From: Phycisphaerales bacterium
GTDB taxonomy: Bacteria; Planctomycetota; Phycisphaerae; Phycisphaerales; UBA1924
Length of the DNA stretch: 64,000 nucleotides
Assembly (NCBI GenBank): GCA_029260555.1
Contig: JAJDCZ010000050.1
Location: 1 to 64,000 of the forward strand
Direction of reading: 5' to 3'
Part shown: piece after piece, positions 9,047 to 17,150 of the stretch
Layout: each line of letters starts with the position of its first letter
Position numbering within the stretch: the first letter of the stretch is position 1
Program-made: the position numbers and the translations under genes
Notes under the pieces: model-generated
What the model saw: the letters and a program-made list of their open reading frames with translations, nothing else
Database searches by the model: none
Told to the model about the DNA's origin: nothing

Positions 9047-9681
9047 GTCAGGCTGATCGACACACCATTTCAGCTTCAGGTATGACCAGGGAGGATTCTC
9101 TGGCGCTGGTTGCTTCGGTTGCCTCGCGCCAGAGGCGCAATCGCCCGACGCATCTCGTGGTATTGGCGATTGTGGTGCTGGTGGTTGGTGCGGGGGTTGC
9201 AGTTGCGGGTCGCATGAGTGCAGGCAAGGCTGATGGACTACTCAAAACAGCGCGAGCTCGCGAGTCAAGCATCATGGTGCTGGTCGAGCAACTTGAGGTA
9301 CTTCGCGCTCAGCAAACGGGTGAAACTGAAGGCTCAACCAGCAGCGGTGCTTCATTTTTGATTTCTGATCTGGAAAAGCTGGCCAAGGATGTTGGGTTTT
9401 CAAAAGTGCCCGATGTGCCTCAGGTTGAAACGAGTGTGTATGGCCAAGTCACGGTTCGAACGATCAAATACATTCGTCAGACAACCGGCAAGCCCATCAG
9501 CGAGCCTCTGGACACGCTGATGGCGTGGGTGGATGCTGCTCTTCAACGATTTGACGGGATGGAAGTATCGCTACTGACGCTGGAGCCGGTCCTTAAGGGA
9601 GCAAACGAGTCGATCACCAAGAGCGACCCGTGGAAGATGGAAATCTGGTTTTCAATTAAGAAAGTCGATCGCGGATCATGA
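9043..9681 (+). CDS. GspM/PilO-like bitopic protein
   Basis: A 212-residue protein with a short cytoplasmic tail, one membrane helix (LVVLAIVVLVVGAGVAV, about 38-57), a short coiled coil and a periplasmic domain. This is the GspM/PilO plan and it lies directly after the L-like gene. It overlaps the neighbours by ATGA on both sides. Such proteins pair with GspL through their periplasmic domains. No sequence signature beyond topology and order. Confidence 0.55.
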   Translation: MSQADRHTISASGMTREDSLALVASVASRQRRNRPTHLVVLAIVVLVVGAGVAVAGRMSAGKADGLLKTARARESSIMVLVEQLEVLRAQQTGETEGSTSSGASFLISDLEKLAKDVGFSKVPDVPQVETSVYGQVTVRTIKYIRQTTGKPISEPLDTLMAWVDAALQRFDGMEVSLLTLEPVLKGANESITKSDPWKMEIWFSIKKVDRGS

Positions 9682-10325
9682 TCAAGGCAACCCTCACCTC
9701 ATCGTATATGGCACTCGTACCCTGTCTGGGCATGACTTTTTTGATGCTTTCACCGGGCGGATGTGCATCAAGCCATTCTGCCAGAAAAACACCCGTTCCA
9801 GAATCAGCACATGCCATCGACGAAAACCGCAGACTCAACGAGGCGATGGATCTGTCCAGGCGTGCTGAAGACATGTCCCGGAGCAATCGGCCTGACGAAG
9901 CAATCGACCTGTATCGAAGAGCAGTGGGTCTGGTTCCTGAGCTTGCCATGGCATGGAACAATCTGGGTGTGCTTTACATGGAGAAAGGCAACTTTCTGGA
10001 TGCCTCTGAAGCATGTAAAATCGCTATCGATCTCCTGCCTCGTGATCCCAGGCCTCTGGAGAACATGGGGTTGATCTACCACCGCGCGGGCTTTGATTCA
10101 GATTCGCTCTCGTACTATCAACGGGCACTGGATCGTGATCCCACCCGGCTGGATGCCTTGCGCGGAGCCATGGTTGCAACGCACAGGCTGGGCAAGGCTG
10201 ATGGCTTGACCCCCGAGCAACTTCGCACAGCACTCATGCTCGAAAAAGACCCCACCTGGCGCGAAAAGTTTGAAAGACAACGCGTCAGACTCTTCGAGTT
10301 CTCACGCATGCAAGAGTACGAATAG
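9678..10325 (+). CDS. TPR lipoprotein, PilF/PilW-like
   Basis: A 215-residue protein with a lipobox (LSPGG-C30) after a hydrophobic signal, followed by at least three tetratricopeptide repeats (for example AWNNLGVLYMEKGNFLDA and PLENMGLIYHRAGFDSDS). It is the last gene of the pseudopilus operon and overlaps its neighbour by ATGA. By analogy with PilF/PilW pilotins it may help a secretin reach the outer membrane. No secretin gene is present in the window, so this is inference. Confidence 0.65.
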   Translation: MIKATLTSSYMALVPCLGMTFLMLSPGGCASSHSARKTPVPESAHAIDENRRLNEAMDLSRRAEDMSRSNRPDEAIDLYRRAVGLVPELAMAWNNLGVLYMEKGNFLDASEACKIAIDLLPRDPRPLENMGLIYHRAGFDSDSLSYYQRALDRDPTRLDALRGAMVATHRLGKADGLTPEQLRTALMLEKDPTWREKFERQRVRLFEFSRMQEYE

Positions 10326-10347
10326 AACTACCGAGCACAGAACCAGA

Positions 10348-10905
10348 TCAGTGGTCAGCAGTCTTTTTTCCAGCGTTATCGATCAGGTCTGCAACATCTT
10401 CAGGCTTGACATGCTCGTGCAGGGTCTCGTCGATGAGTATTGCTGGGGCACCGCCACAGGCGCCAAGGCATTCCATCTCGATGAGCGTAAAGGCGTTGTC
10501 ATCAGTGGTCTGGCTGACATCGATGCCGAGTTTGTCCCGTGCTGCCTGGGTGATCTCGCCCTGACCACAGAACTCGCAGGCGATCGACCTGCAAACCCCC
10601 ACAACATGGCACCCCTTGGGGTGTTTCCAATACTCTTCATAGAAACTGGCTGTATCAATGACCGCAGAGGGAGGGATCTCAAGCAGCTCAGCAATTTCGA
10701 GCATGGCCTGCTCAGGCACCCACCCATACGCATGCTGAACAAGATGAAGCGCGGGCATGAGAGCACCCTGAGCCACTTCATAACGAGGCAAATAGGTTTC
10801 CTGGATGGTTTTAATCAGCTCAGGGGTGAGGTAAGGCTTGTCGCGCTTCTCGATTTGCGTTGTGCTGCTGGGCTTGCTGATCCACGCCATGGTACAGAAC
10901 TCCAT
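10348..10905 (-). CDS. nuoE: NADH-quinone oxidoreductase subunit E
   Basis: A 185-residue 24-kDa subunit of complex I with a helical N-terminal part and a thioredoxin-like [2Fe-2S] domain. The four cluster ligands are seen as C105 and C110 (GVCRSIAC) and C146 and C150 (MECLGACGGAP). It helps pass electrons from NADH/FMN in the peripheral arm. An in-frame ATG at 10887 is an alternative start. Normally nuoE follows nuoD directly. Here nuoD lies 2.3 kb upstream on the same strand with unrelated genes between, and nuoF is absent. Confidence 0.92.
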   Translation of the reverse strand: MEFCTMAWISKPSSTTQIEKRDKPYLTPELIKTIQETYLPRYEVAQGALMPALHLVQHAYGWVPEQAMLEIAELLEIPPSAVIDTASFYEEYWKHPKGCHVVGVCRSIACEFCGQGEITQAARDKLGIDVSQTTDDNAFTLIEMECLGACGGAPAILIDETLHEHVKPEDVADLIDNAGKKTADH

Positions 10906-11062
10906 AAAAAGGCGAACCGGGCCGATCCACTTGCTGTTATGCTAGGTTAAGCCCAAAAGCTTTGTCGGGCGAGCAAAAAGCCGATGAAGGATGATCAGAG
11001 TCTTAAAAACGATATGGGCGGGTACGCAAGAAGTGTACCCCCGGAGCAAATGGAGCACAGCT

Positions 11063-11329
11063 ATGAGAAATGCAAATCAGCACCCGATCAATCTTTCAAA
11101 TTCCTCGGGGCGAACACAGGCCTTTGGTCTGAATCAGGATCTGACGAAAATCCGCGTCCACTCAGGTGCTGCGGATCGCGCCGCAGCCTATGGCATGAAC
11201 TCCAAGGCATATTCCCAAGGGTCATCAGTCTTGTTCGACTCCAGGCACGAAGGCCCCAAAAACAATCTTCTGGGTCATGAACTGTCGCATGTTATTCAAC
11301 AGCGTCAAGGCGGCGTCATCCAGAAATAA
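11063..11329 (+). CDS. minimal DUF4157 protein with HExxH motif
   Basis: An 88-residue protein consisting almost only of a DUF4157 domain: FGLNQDLTKIRVHSG, then the AY/AxS...GSSVLF segment and LLGHELSHVIQQ, ending nine residues later. HELSH is a zinc-metallopeptidase-type motif. DUF4157 is usually one part of large polymorphic-toxin or extracellular contractile injection system (eCIS) associated proteins, so a free domain is unusual. The start at 11063 has GGAG 7 bases upstream. In-frame starts exist further upstream, to 10991. No signal peptide, no eCIS genes nearby. The gene is opposite to both nuo genes that flank the block. A short hairpin follows the stop (TGCTGAA/TTCAGCA, 11331-11347). 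Confidence 0.75.
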   Translation: MRNANQHPINLSNSSGRTQAFGLNQDLTKIRVHSGAADRAAAYGMNSKAYSQGSSVLFDSRHEGPKNNLLGHELSHVIQQRQGGVIQK

Positions 11330-11361
11330 TTGCTGAAGTATTCAGCATTCTTGCCCTCAGG

Positions 11362-12066
11362 TCATCGGCCTTTGGAAGGCTGAGTGAATAACCCCGGAGA
11401 GTAAGGCTTCTGGTTTATCTCAGTATGAACAACGAAGGGGCTGGAAAGGTCTTTTCGTTGAACGCTGCCCTTGCGGGTTTTGGGCGCGTGCTCGATGACC
11501 AGCGTGTTCTGGGGGATGGTACGGTTGAGTTTCCCCCACCAGACGCACTGGATGGGCGTGCCATTCGGTGCCCAGAGCAGCACCCAGTCGCCAGAGTTTG
11601 CAAATGCGGTCGTCTGCGCCTTGGCTTTGGCGTCAAAGACATAGGCGTTGTGGAAGCGTTCATTCGTTGATGCTGGCGAATGTTCAGCGGTGCCGACAGG
11701 TCCGGGGATGTGCTGTTGATAGCCATTGAAAACGACGACGGTCTGATGAGGTTTGAGTATCAACTTGGGGAAGGTAAAGATGAACTCGCCTCTGCCGTCA
11801 AGGTTCCGGTCGGTGAGTCGATAGCCTTCAAGGTTAATTGATTTGGAATGGGGGTTGTAGAGTTCGACAAACTCATCGCCCGTGGGGCTGACATTACCAT
11901 CTTGAGAAGCATCGCCCCCCTCGGGCATGACATTGTAAAGGACTTCGGTGATCAGCGGGTGAGGTGCAGGCACTGGCGGGGATGAAGCATCCCCCGTTGC
12001 CCAGAGCGCGACCGACGAACAGGTGATACCAAAAACGATTGTGCTGAGCGATTCACAAAGAGCCAT
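11362..12066 (-). CDS. secreted lamin-tail-domain protein
   Basis: A 234-residue protein with a signal-like N-terminus (STIVFGITCSSVALWATGDA). A lamin tail domain (LTD) spans about residues 35-160: LITEVLYN, GDEFVELYNPHSKSINLEGYRLTDRN, IFTFPKLILKPHQTVVVFNG and NSGDWVLLWAPNGT. Bacterial LTDs are beta-sandwich modules found in secreted proteins, often with nucleases or surface attachment. Here the LTD stands alone. It lies in the block that separates nuoD from nuoE. Confidence 0.8.
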   Translation of the reverse strand: MALCESLSTIVFGITCSSVALWATGDASSPPVPAPHPLITEVLYNVMPEGGDASQDGNVSPTGDEFVELYNPHSKSINLEGYRLTDRNLDGRGEFIFTFPKLILKPHQTVVVFNGYQQHIPGPVGTAEHSPASTNERFHNAYVFDAKAKAQTTAFANSGDWVLLWAPNGTPIQCVWWGKLNRTIPQNTLVIEHAPKTRKGSVQRKDLSSPFVVHTEINQKPYSPGLFTQPSKGR

Positions 12067-12112
12067 GAGGCACAGCGTAGCATAAAATCGCCCAAAGCTG
12101 ATACAAACTTGT

Positions 12113-12379
12113 TTACCGGGAGAGTTTGGTGATTAACGCTGCCAAGGCAGAAATATCCTCAGATTCGATGATTCGGTCAATTTGCTCTGGTTTTTCCATG
12201 ATTTTTTCCAGAGCGATTCGAGCGCGTTTCCAGAGGCGTTCACGGGTTGCAGGCTTCTCGCACAGCGCCAGCTCTGAAACGATCTCACCCAGCTTTTGAA
12301 GCGAGATGGTGTCCAGATTCTGGTAATACCGATTAACGATGCCCTTTTGATGCTTGCTCAGGTTCTGTCCGCTGGCCAT
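12113..12379 (-). CDS. small helical protein of unknown function
   Basis: An 88-residue protein, predicted all-helical and charged (HQKGIVNRYYQNLDTISLQKLGEIVSEL). It has no signal peptide or cysteine motif. It has a complete frame with normal codon use and lies 46 bases downstream of the LTD gene start, on the same strand as its neighbours. Not recognised beyond resemblance to small conserved planctomycete proteins. Confidence 0.6.
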   Translation of the reverse strand: MASGQNLSKHQKGIVNRYYQNLDTISLQKLGEIVSELALCEKPATRERLWKRARIALEKIMEKPEQIDRIIESEDISALAALITKLSR

Positions 12380-12427
12380 GGAGTGCTCCTTGACGCCATC
12401 GTATGCCAGAGGGGCGTGGATGGAAAA

Positions 12428-12973
12428 TCAGTGAAAGCTGCAGATGTAGAGTTTCTGGGTTTCATGAATCTGGATGCCTTTGGTGAGCGAAAAGTTCTGC
12501 TCGACAATCTCGTCCCATTGTTCAAAGGGCTTTTTGTTGATGTGAAGCTGAAGACCCTCGTGGAATGAATCGCCATTGTGGATGGAAAATATTTGCACAG
12601 CGGTTTTTTTCATATTCCCGAACAACACCTCAACCATCTCGTCATCAAGATGCTCGATGACATCAATGCAGATGCAAGTGTCGTAGTCTGAGAACAGATC
12701 CAGGTCTGTTGTGCAATCCGCAACAAGCATGTCCGGATCAACCGAGACGATATCAACACCATCGCCCGCCAAACCAAGATTGCGAAGTTCACGAACCGCA
12801 TGTCCTCTGCCACATCCCACATCAAGAAATCGGCCGACGATGTACTCTTTGTACCGCGGGATGAGGCGGGCACCGGGACAGCGTCCCTCGTCGTGATTGC
12901 CATAGAAACCAACGGTGTCGTAGATTTCCTGATACAGAGCTTTGTTTTCTGTTTTGGGGTCAAATGTCTTCAT
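12428..12973 (-). CDS. class I SAM-dependent methyltransferase
   Basis: A 181-residue protein. Motif I is RFLDVGCGRGHAVRELRNLG (about 51-70), followed by the acidic loop VDIVSVDPD and the post-motif CICIDVIEHLDDE, typical of the UbiE/Methyltransf_11 type. The substrate is unknown. The N-terminal NKALYQEIYDTVGFYGNHDEG and central PGARLIPRYK segments are reminiscent of small-molecule methyltransferases in sugar or lipid modification. It lies 215 bases downstream of the nuoD stop and may be cotranscribed. Confidence 0.8.
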   Translation of the reverse strand: MKTFDPKTENKALYQEIYDTVGFYGNHDEGRCPGARLIPRYKEYIVGRFLDVGCGRGHAVRELRNLGLAGDGVDIVSVDPDMLVADCTTDLDLFSDYDTCICIDVIEHLDDEMVEVLFGNMKKTAVQIFSIHNGDSFHEGLQLHINKKPFEQWDEIVEQNFSLTKGIQIHETQKLYICSFH

Positions 12974-13129
12974 GATTCGATGCTCCGCAAACAGGCACTG
13001 AGGTGGTGGTGGTGGGATGAGCTAAAACATCGTCGGCCAGTCGCATAAGCAGGCTTGAGCAGAAGCTGAACAAGGGCATGATCTCGAAATAATGCGCAAA
13101 GCTGTCAATCAGCTTGAGAGGCCGCAACA

Positions 13130-13158
13130 GGGGGCGGGAGGGGAAGGAGTCAGGGGAG
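13130..13158. repeat. G-run tract 31 bases after the nuoD stop
   Basis: The plus strand carries four or more G runs (GGGGGCGGGAGGGGAAGG and on). In the nuoD transcript the same tract is C-rich and follows the stop. It is one of nine similar tracts in the window. Confidence 0.5.
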
Positions 13159-13188
13159 TTTGAAGCAATGCGGGACAGAATGTGTGTG

Positions 13189-14478
13189 TCAGCGGTCCAG
13201 TTCACCAGCAACGACATTCAGTGATCCCAGCACCGCGACGACATCCGCCAGCATGTAGCCTTCGATGAGCTTGGCCATGAGCTGGTAGTTCAAGAAGCTT
13301 GGCGGGCGGGTTTTGGCGCGAAAGGCTCTGGGCGAGCCATCTGCGACGATATAAAACCCCAGTTGGCCGTTGGCGGTTTCGTGAGCGGAATAAAGCTCTG
13401 CCACCGGCGTATCCCAGCCATGGTTTGGCATGACCAGCTCAAAGTGTTGAATGAGCCCTTCGATTGAGCCATAGACCTCTGGCTTGTCGGGTTTAACAGC
13501 TTTGGAATCAGCAAAGGTATTGGTCGCACCCTGGGGGATGTTGTCGATGAGTTGATCGACAATGCTGATGGACTGTTTGATCTCTTCGATACGAACCAGG
13601 AATCGGCAGTAGACATCACCATCATGGGCAATGGGTACGCTGAAGCGGACCGCCTCAGCCCCCTGGCCATCCCAGTTGTCCTGGTAGCAGAGGTATGGAT
13701 CATCCTTGCGCACATCGCGCACGACGCCCGAAGCGCGGGCAACGGGCCCTGTCGCTGCCCAGGCGATGGCTTCTTCTTTGGTCAGCACACCAACATTTTG
13801 CGTTCGGTCCATAAAGATACGGTTGCGTTCGACGAGCTTTTCAAGATCACGGACCGCAGTTACCAGATCATCATGGATGAAGTTTTTGATCATGCGTTTG
13901 AAGACTTCTTCGTCGGGGATCTCCTTGACGATGCCTCCAACACGCGTCCAGTCCGGGTGAAAGCGCTGACCTGCGATGTAATCACACAGATCGTAGATTT
14001 TTTCACGCGGGTTGAAGGTATAGAGAAACCCGGTAAACGCGCCCAGGTCAAGTGCTGCAGCACCCACACAGAGCAAGTGGTCTTGAATACGGGCCATCTC
14101 TGCCATGATGGTGCGAAGCACCTTGCAGCGTGGCGTCAACTCGATGCCCAGAATCTTCTCAATACAGTGGTGCCAGCAAATGTTGTTGGCGATGGGTGAG
14201 AGGTAGTTCATTCGGCTCGTAATCGTGACATACTGGTTAAAGTCCAGATGCTCGCCCAGCTTCTCAAAACCCGAATGCAGATAGCCAATGTGAGGCGTAC
14301 AGCGGGCGATTCGCTCACCATCAAGCTCAAGCACCAGACGAAGCGTGGTATGAGTCGCCGGATGCTGAGGCCCAAAGTTCAGCGTCCAGCGTTCGCCCGT
14401 GTCCACATGGTCCTTGAGGTAATCAATGGACTCAGCATCAATGCCCAAGCCTTCTTCCGGTCGTAGTGTATAAGGCAC
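13189..14478 (-). CDS. nuoD: NADH-quinone oxidoreductase subunit D
   Basis: A 429-residue 49-kDa subunit of complex I. Signature segments are LNFGPQHPATHTTLRLVLELDGE, HIGYLHSGFEKLGEHLDFNQ, RMNYLSPIANN and the C-terminal EGYMLADVVAVLGSLNVVAGELDR. It helps form the quinone pocket next to NuoB. Upstream of the start, the DNA turns to an oppositely oriented glycosyltransferase gene, so nuoA-C must lie elsewhere. Downstream is a C-rich tract in the transcript sense, then the methyltransferase gene. Confidence 0.95.
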   Translation of the reverse strand: MPYTLRPEEGLGIDAESIDYLKDHVDTGERWTLNFGPQHPATHTTLRLVLELDGERIARCTPHIGYLHSGFEKLGEHLDFNQYVTITSRMNYLSPIANNICWHHCIEKILGIELTPRCKVLRTIMAEMARIQDHLLCVGAAALDLGAFTGFLYTFNPREKIYDLCDYIAGQRFHPDWTRVGGIVKEIPDEEVFKRMIKNFIHDDLVTAVRDLEKLVERNRIFMDRTQNVGVLTKEEAIAWAATGPVARASGVVRDVRKDDPYLCYQDNWDGQGAEAVRFSVPIAHDGDVYCRFLVRIEEIKQSISIVDQLIDNIPQGATNTFADSKAVKPDKPEVYGSIEGLIQHFELVMPNHGWDTPVAELYSAHETANGQLGFYIVADGSPRAFRAKTRPPSFLNYQLMAKLIEGYMLADVVAVLGSLNVVAGELDR

Positions 14479-14717
14479 AGCGTTTCCTCAAAATAAGCAG
14501 ATCCACAGGTCGATCGGCAGTGTCCGATCAACCGCTCAACAGTATAGGGAACCACTTGCCCCGGGTACGAACGCCCTGCAGCGTGATGAGGGGCGGGCTA
14601 TCCTTGATCAAGCTCCCCAAAGCGGCTCTAAAGCAAGCAGGCTTTTCTTGCGAGTTGCCTTGTGGGTGCTCTAGCCCGGGCATGGAGATCGGGACGATTC
14701 AAAGGAGATTGGTTGTG
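14479..14717. promoter_or_regulatory. divergent spacer between nuoD and the glycosyltransferase gene
   Basis: 239 bases without a supported gene. It must hold the promoters for both directions. The only clear element is AAAGGAG at 14701-14707, the ribosome site for the gene at 14718. Confidence 0.4.
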
Positions 14718-17030
14718 ATGCGCGTGTGCCTCGTCTCACGAGAACTGGCTCCGTTCTATGGCGGCGGCATCGGGACTTACATCTCAATGATGGCCAAAGC
14801 CTTCGTAGAAGCAGGTCACGAGGTCCATGTCCTGACCGACACCCACCAGGGTTTAATACAGCGTGCCCCGGCACTTCGCCCCGGTGTCCATTTTCATCAA
14901 GTCCAGATGACCGAAGGGCTGGTTGCCAAAGATGGCTGGCCTTGCTGGCCCATGCGCTATGCCATGGCTGTCTACCTCAAACTTCTTGAACTGCACGAAA
15001 CGCACAACTTTGAGTACATCGAGTTCCCCGACTGGCTCGGCGAGGGGTACTTCGCCTGCCGGGCCAAACGAACACTCGGACAGTTCAAAGATGCAGTGCT
15101 CAGCGTCAAGCTTCACACACCCTTTCACGAAGCCCGCTGGTGTAACCACGATTCCTGGTACGACATGGAACGAGCGTACTGCGATGAAATGGAAACCTCG
15201 TCGATGCGCCAGTGTGATGCACTCTTGAGCCCCACACATTCGCTGCTCAAGTTGGTGGTCGATCGCCTGGGACCAACCACAGGTAGGCTTGATCGCACCA
15301 TCAGATCGCCCTTTGACCAGTCCTGCATCCAGGAGCTTCTTGAAGGTGCGCATGTTGATCCCGCTCCAGACGAGCAGATGACCGTGCTTTACTATGGCAG
15401 AATGGAGTATCGCAAGGGCGTTTCGCTCTTGATCCAGGCAGGGCAAAGGCTCCTGGAACGCGGGCTCAATGTCAACTTCGAGTTGATCGGCAGCGACACC
15501 CAGTCCGGCCCGTTCAGCTCATCCATGCTCGAACATCTCCAGAAAGAAATCCAGAGCCCGTGGCAGAATCGATTCGTGTTCCATCGCAATCGACCACGCA
15601 ACCAGCTCGGACAGGCAATCAAAGCGGCCACCATCTGCTGTTTCCCGTCGATCTGGGAAAACTACCCCTATGTCTGCCTCGAATCGATGATGATGGGCGC
15701 ATGCGTGGTTGGCTCTGACGCTGGCGGGATGGGCGAAATAATCATTGATGGCACCAGTGGCCTGCTCTTTGAAGCAACCAGCGTCGATTCGCTGGAAGCA
15801 ACACTTTTCAAAGCCTTGAGCGATCCAGAACTTCGCGCCAAATGTGCAGAGGGTGCTCCAAAAAGAGTCGAACAGTTGTGCAATCCTGATCGCGTGGTCA
15901 AAGACACGCTTCAGGCTGTGGAAGATGCCAGGCTTCAGCTCAGACCCGTGAAGATCAGCCATGTGAACGCTGAGCCTCAGACTGACCCCACGGTTTCAAT
16001 CATTATTCCGTTTTACAATCTGGGTGCATTTCTGCCCGACACGCTCAAGAGTGTGCGTGGCCAGACCTGGACGGATTACGAGGTGATCATTATTGATGAC
16101 GGGTCTGATGACCCCGCCAGTTGTGAGTTGATGGAATGTATCCAGGCACACGATTCGGACATCCGTGTGGTTCGTCAGCCCAACGCAGGGCTCGGTGCAG
16201 CTCGCAATCGGGGGCTTGCTGAGGCTCGCGGGCGGTACTACCTGCCTCTGGATGCTGATGATCTGATCGACCCGACCTACCTTGCCAAGACCGTCGCGGT
16301 GATGCAAGCAGATGAGGATCTTGCTTATGTCACTTCGCTGGTTCGTTATTTCAAGGATGAGCCTCAGGATGCAACCGGTGCCTGGGCGCCGCTGGGGTTG
16401 ATTCGTCACATCCTGCCTGTAGCCAACTGTGGAGGCGTGCCTGCGTGTTTGTTTAATCTGGAAAAGGTGCAGGCTGTGGGGGGCTATGACACCGTTCGCA
16501 GCGGCTACGAAGACTGGGATCTTTATTGCAAACTGGCCCAGCAGTGCCAATCAGCCACAGTGATTCCAGAGTTCCTGTTTTATTACCGGGTTCGTGAAGA
16601 CTCCATGCTGCGGGTGGATTGCCTGCCCAGACACAACACGCTGCGGAGCTATCTCGCCAGCAGGCATCCAGAGCTTTCAACCGATGTCAGCAAGACCAGT
16701 CAGCTGTTCATTGCAGAATGCAAGCAGGCTCAGGACCAGATGAGCTGGCACCAGAGTCAGCTTGATCAACAGCACAACAAACACGAAACCCGGCGCGATC
16801 AGCTTCAAAGACAGGTCAATGAACTGGAACAGCAACTCGCTGCGGGCTCGCGCGCCAATGGTCAGCACGATGCACGCTCTTACGCCAATCAGCTCATCGA
16901 AGAAAACTTGCGTTATCGCATCGCTGATCGGATCAACAACGCCCTCAAACGCATGGGTCTGCACAAATCAGCCAAGGCGCTCACCAGGCGCACCATTGAT
17001 CCACAGCAGGCAGACCGTCATCAAGACTGA
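14718..17030 (+). CDS. bifunctional glycosyltransferase (GT4 + GT2) with C-terminal coiled coil
   Basis: A 770-residue protein. Residues 1-400 form a GT-B, family 4 transferase: MRVCLVSRELAPFYGGGIGTY nucleotide-sugar N-domain, VLYYGRMEYRKGVSLLI, and the donor-binding WENYPYVCLESMMMGA...VGSDAGGMGE. Residues about 425-650 form a GT-A, family 2 transferase with VSIIIPFYN, IIIDDGSDD and the metal-binding PLDADD. Residues about 665-720 are a Gln-rich coiled coil. It probably adds two successive sugars to a surface polysaccharide or glycolipid. The start at 14718 fits the GT4 beginning and AAAGGAG 10 bases upstream. GTG 14715 is possible. The neighbouring sulfotransferase is convergent. Confidence 0.85.
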   Translation: MRVCLVSRELAPFYGGGIGTYISMMAKAFVEAGHEVHVLTDTHQGLIQRAPALRPGVHFHQVQMTEGLVAKDGWPCWPMRYAMAVYLKLLELHETHNFEYIEFPDWLGEGYFACRAKRTLGQFKDAVLSVKLHTPFHEARWCNHDSWYDMERAYCDEMETSSMRQCDALLSPTHSLLKLVVDRLGPTTGRLDRTIRSPFDQSCIQELLEGAHVDPAPDEQMTVLYYGRMEYRKGVSLLIQAGQRLLERGLNVNFELIGSDTQSGPFSSSMLEHLQKEIQSPWQNRFVFHRNRPRNQLGQAIKAATICCFPSIWENYPYVCLESMMMGACVVGSDAGGMGEIIIDGTSGLLFEATSVDSLEATLFKALSDPELRAKCAEGAPKRVEQLCNPDRVVKDTLQAVEDARLQLRPVKISHVNAEPQTDPTVSIIIPFYNLGAFLPDTLKSVRGQTWTDYEVIIIDDGSDDPASCELMECIQAHDSDIRVVRQPNAGLGAARNRGLAEARGRYYLPLDADDLIDPTYLAKTVAVMQADEDLAYVTSLVRYFKDEPQDATGAWAPLGLIRHILPVANCGGVPACLFNLEKVQAVGGYDTVRSGYEDWDLYCKLAQQCQSATVIPEFLFYYRVREDSMLRVDCLPRHNTLRSYLASRHPELSTDVSKTSQLFIAECKQAQDQMSWHQSQLDQQHNKHETRRDQLQRQVNELEQQLAAGSRANGQHDARSYANQLIEENLRYRIADRINNALKRMGLHKSAKALTRRTIDPQQADRHQD

Positions 17031-17040
17031 TCGCAATCCA

Positions 17041-17070
17041 ACGAGCCGCGACTGTGAGGGAGCGGTCTTC
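17041..17070 (+). repeat. dispersed repeat copy 1
   Basis: ACGAGCCGCGACTGTGAGGG followed by AGCGGTCTTC, 10 bases after the glycosyltransferase stop. The same unit occurs at 21899, 21956 (inverted) and 28491. Confidence 0.8.
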
Positions 17071-17150
17071 AGATTCAAAACCAACATCAAATGCTTCCCC
17101 ACAATTACAGTCCGTCAGAGAAAGCCCGGGATTGTGAGTTCATACACAAC

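Noticed and set aside
10270-10950. Plus-strand frame of 226 codons over nuoE
   Set aside because: The minus strand carries the full set of [2Fe-2S] cysteines of NuoE.
12960-13217. Minus-strand frame of 85 codons between the methyltransferase and nuoD
   Set aside because: Overlaps the nuoD end, has no similarity or ribosome site, and covers the G-run tract.
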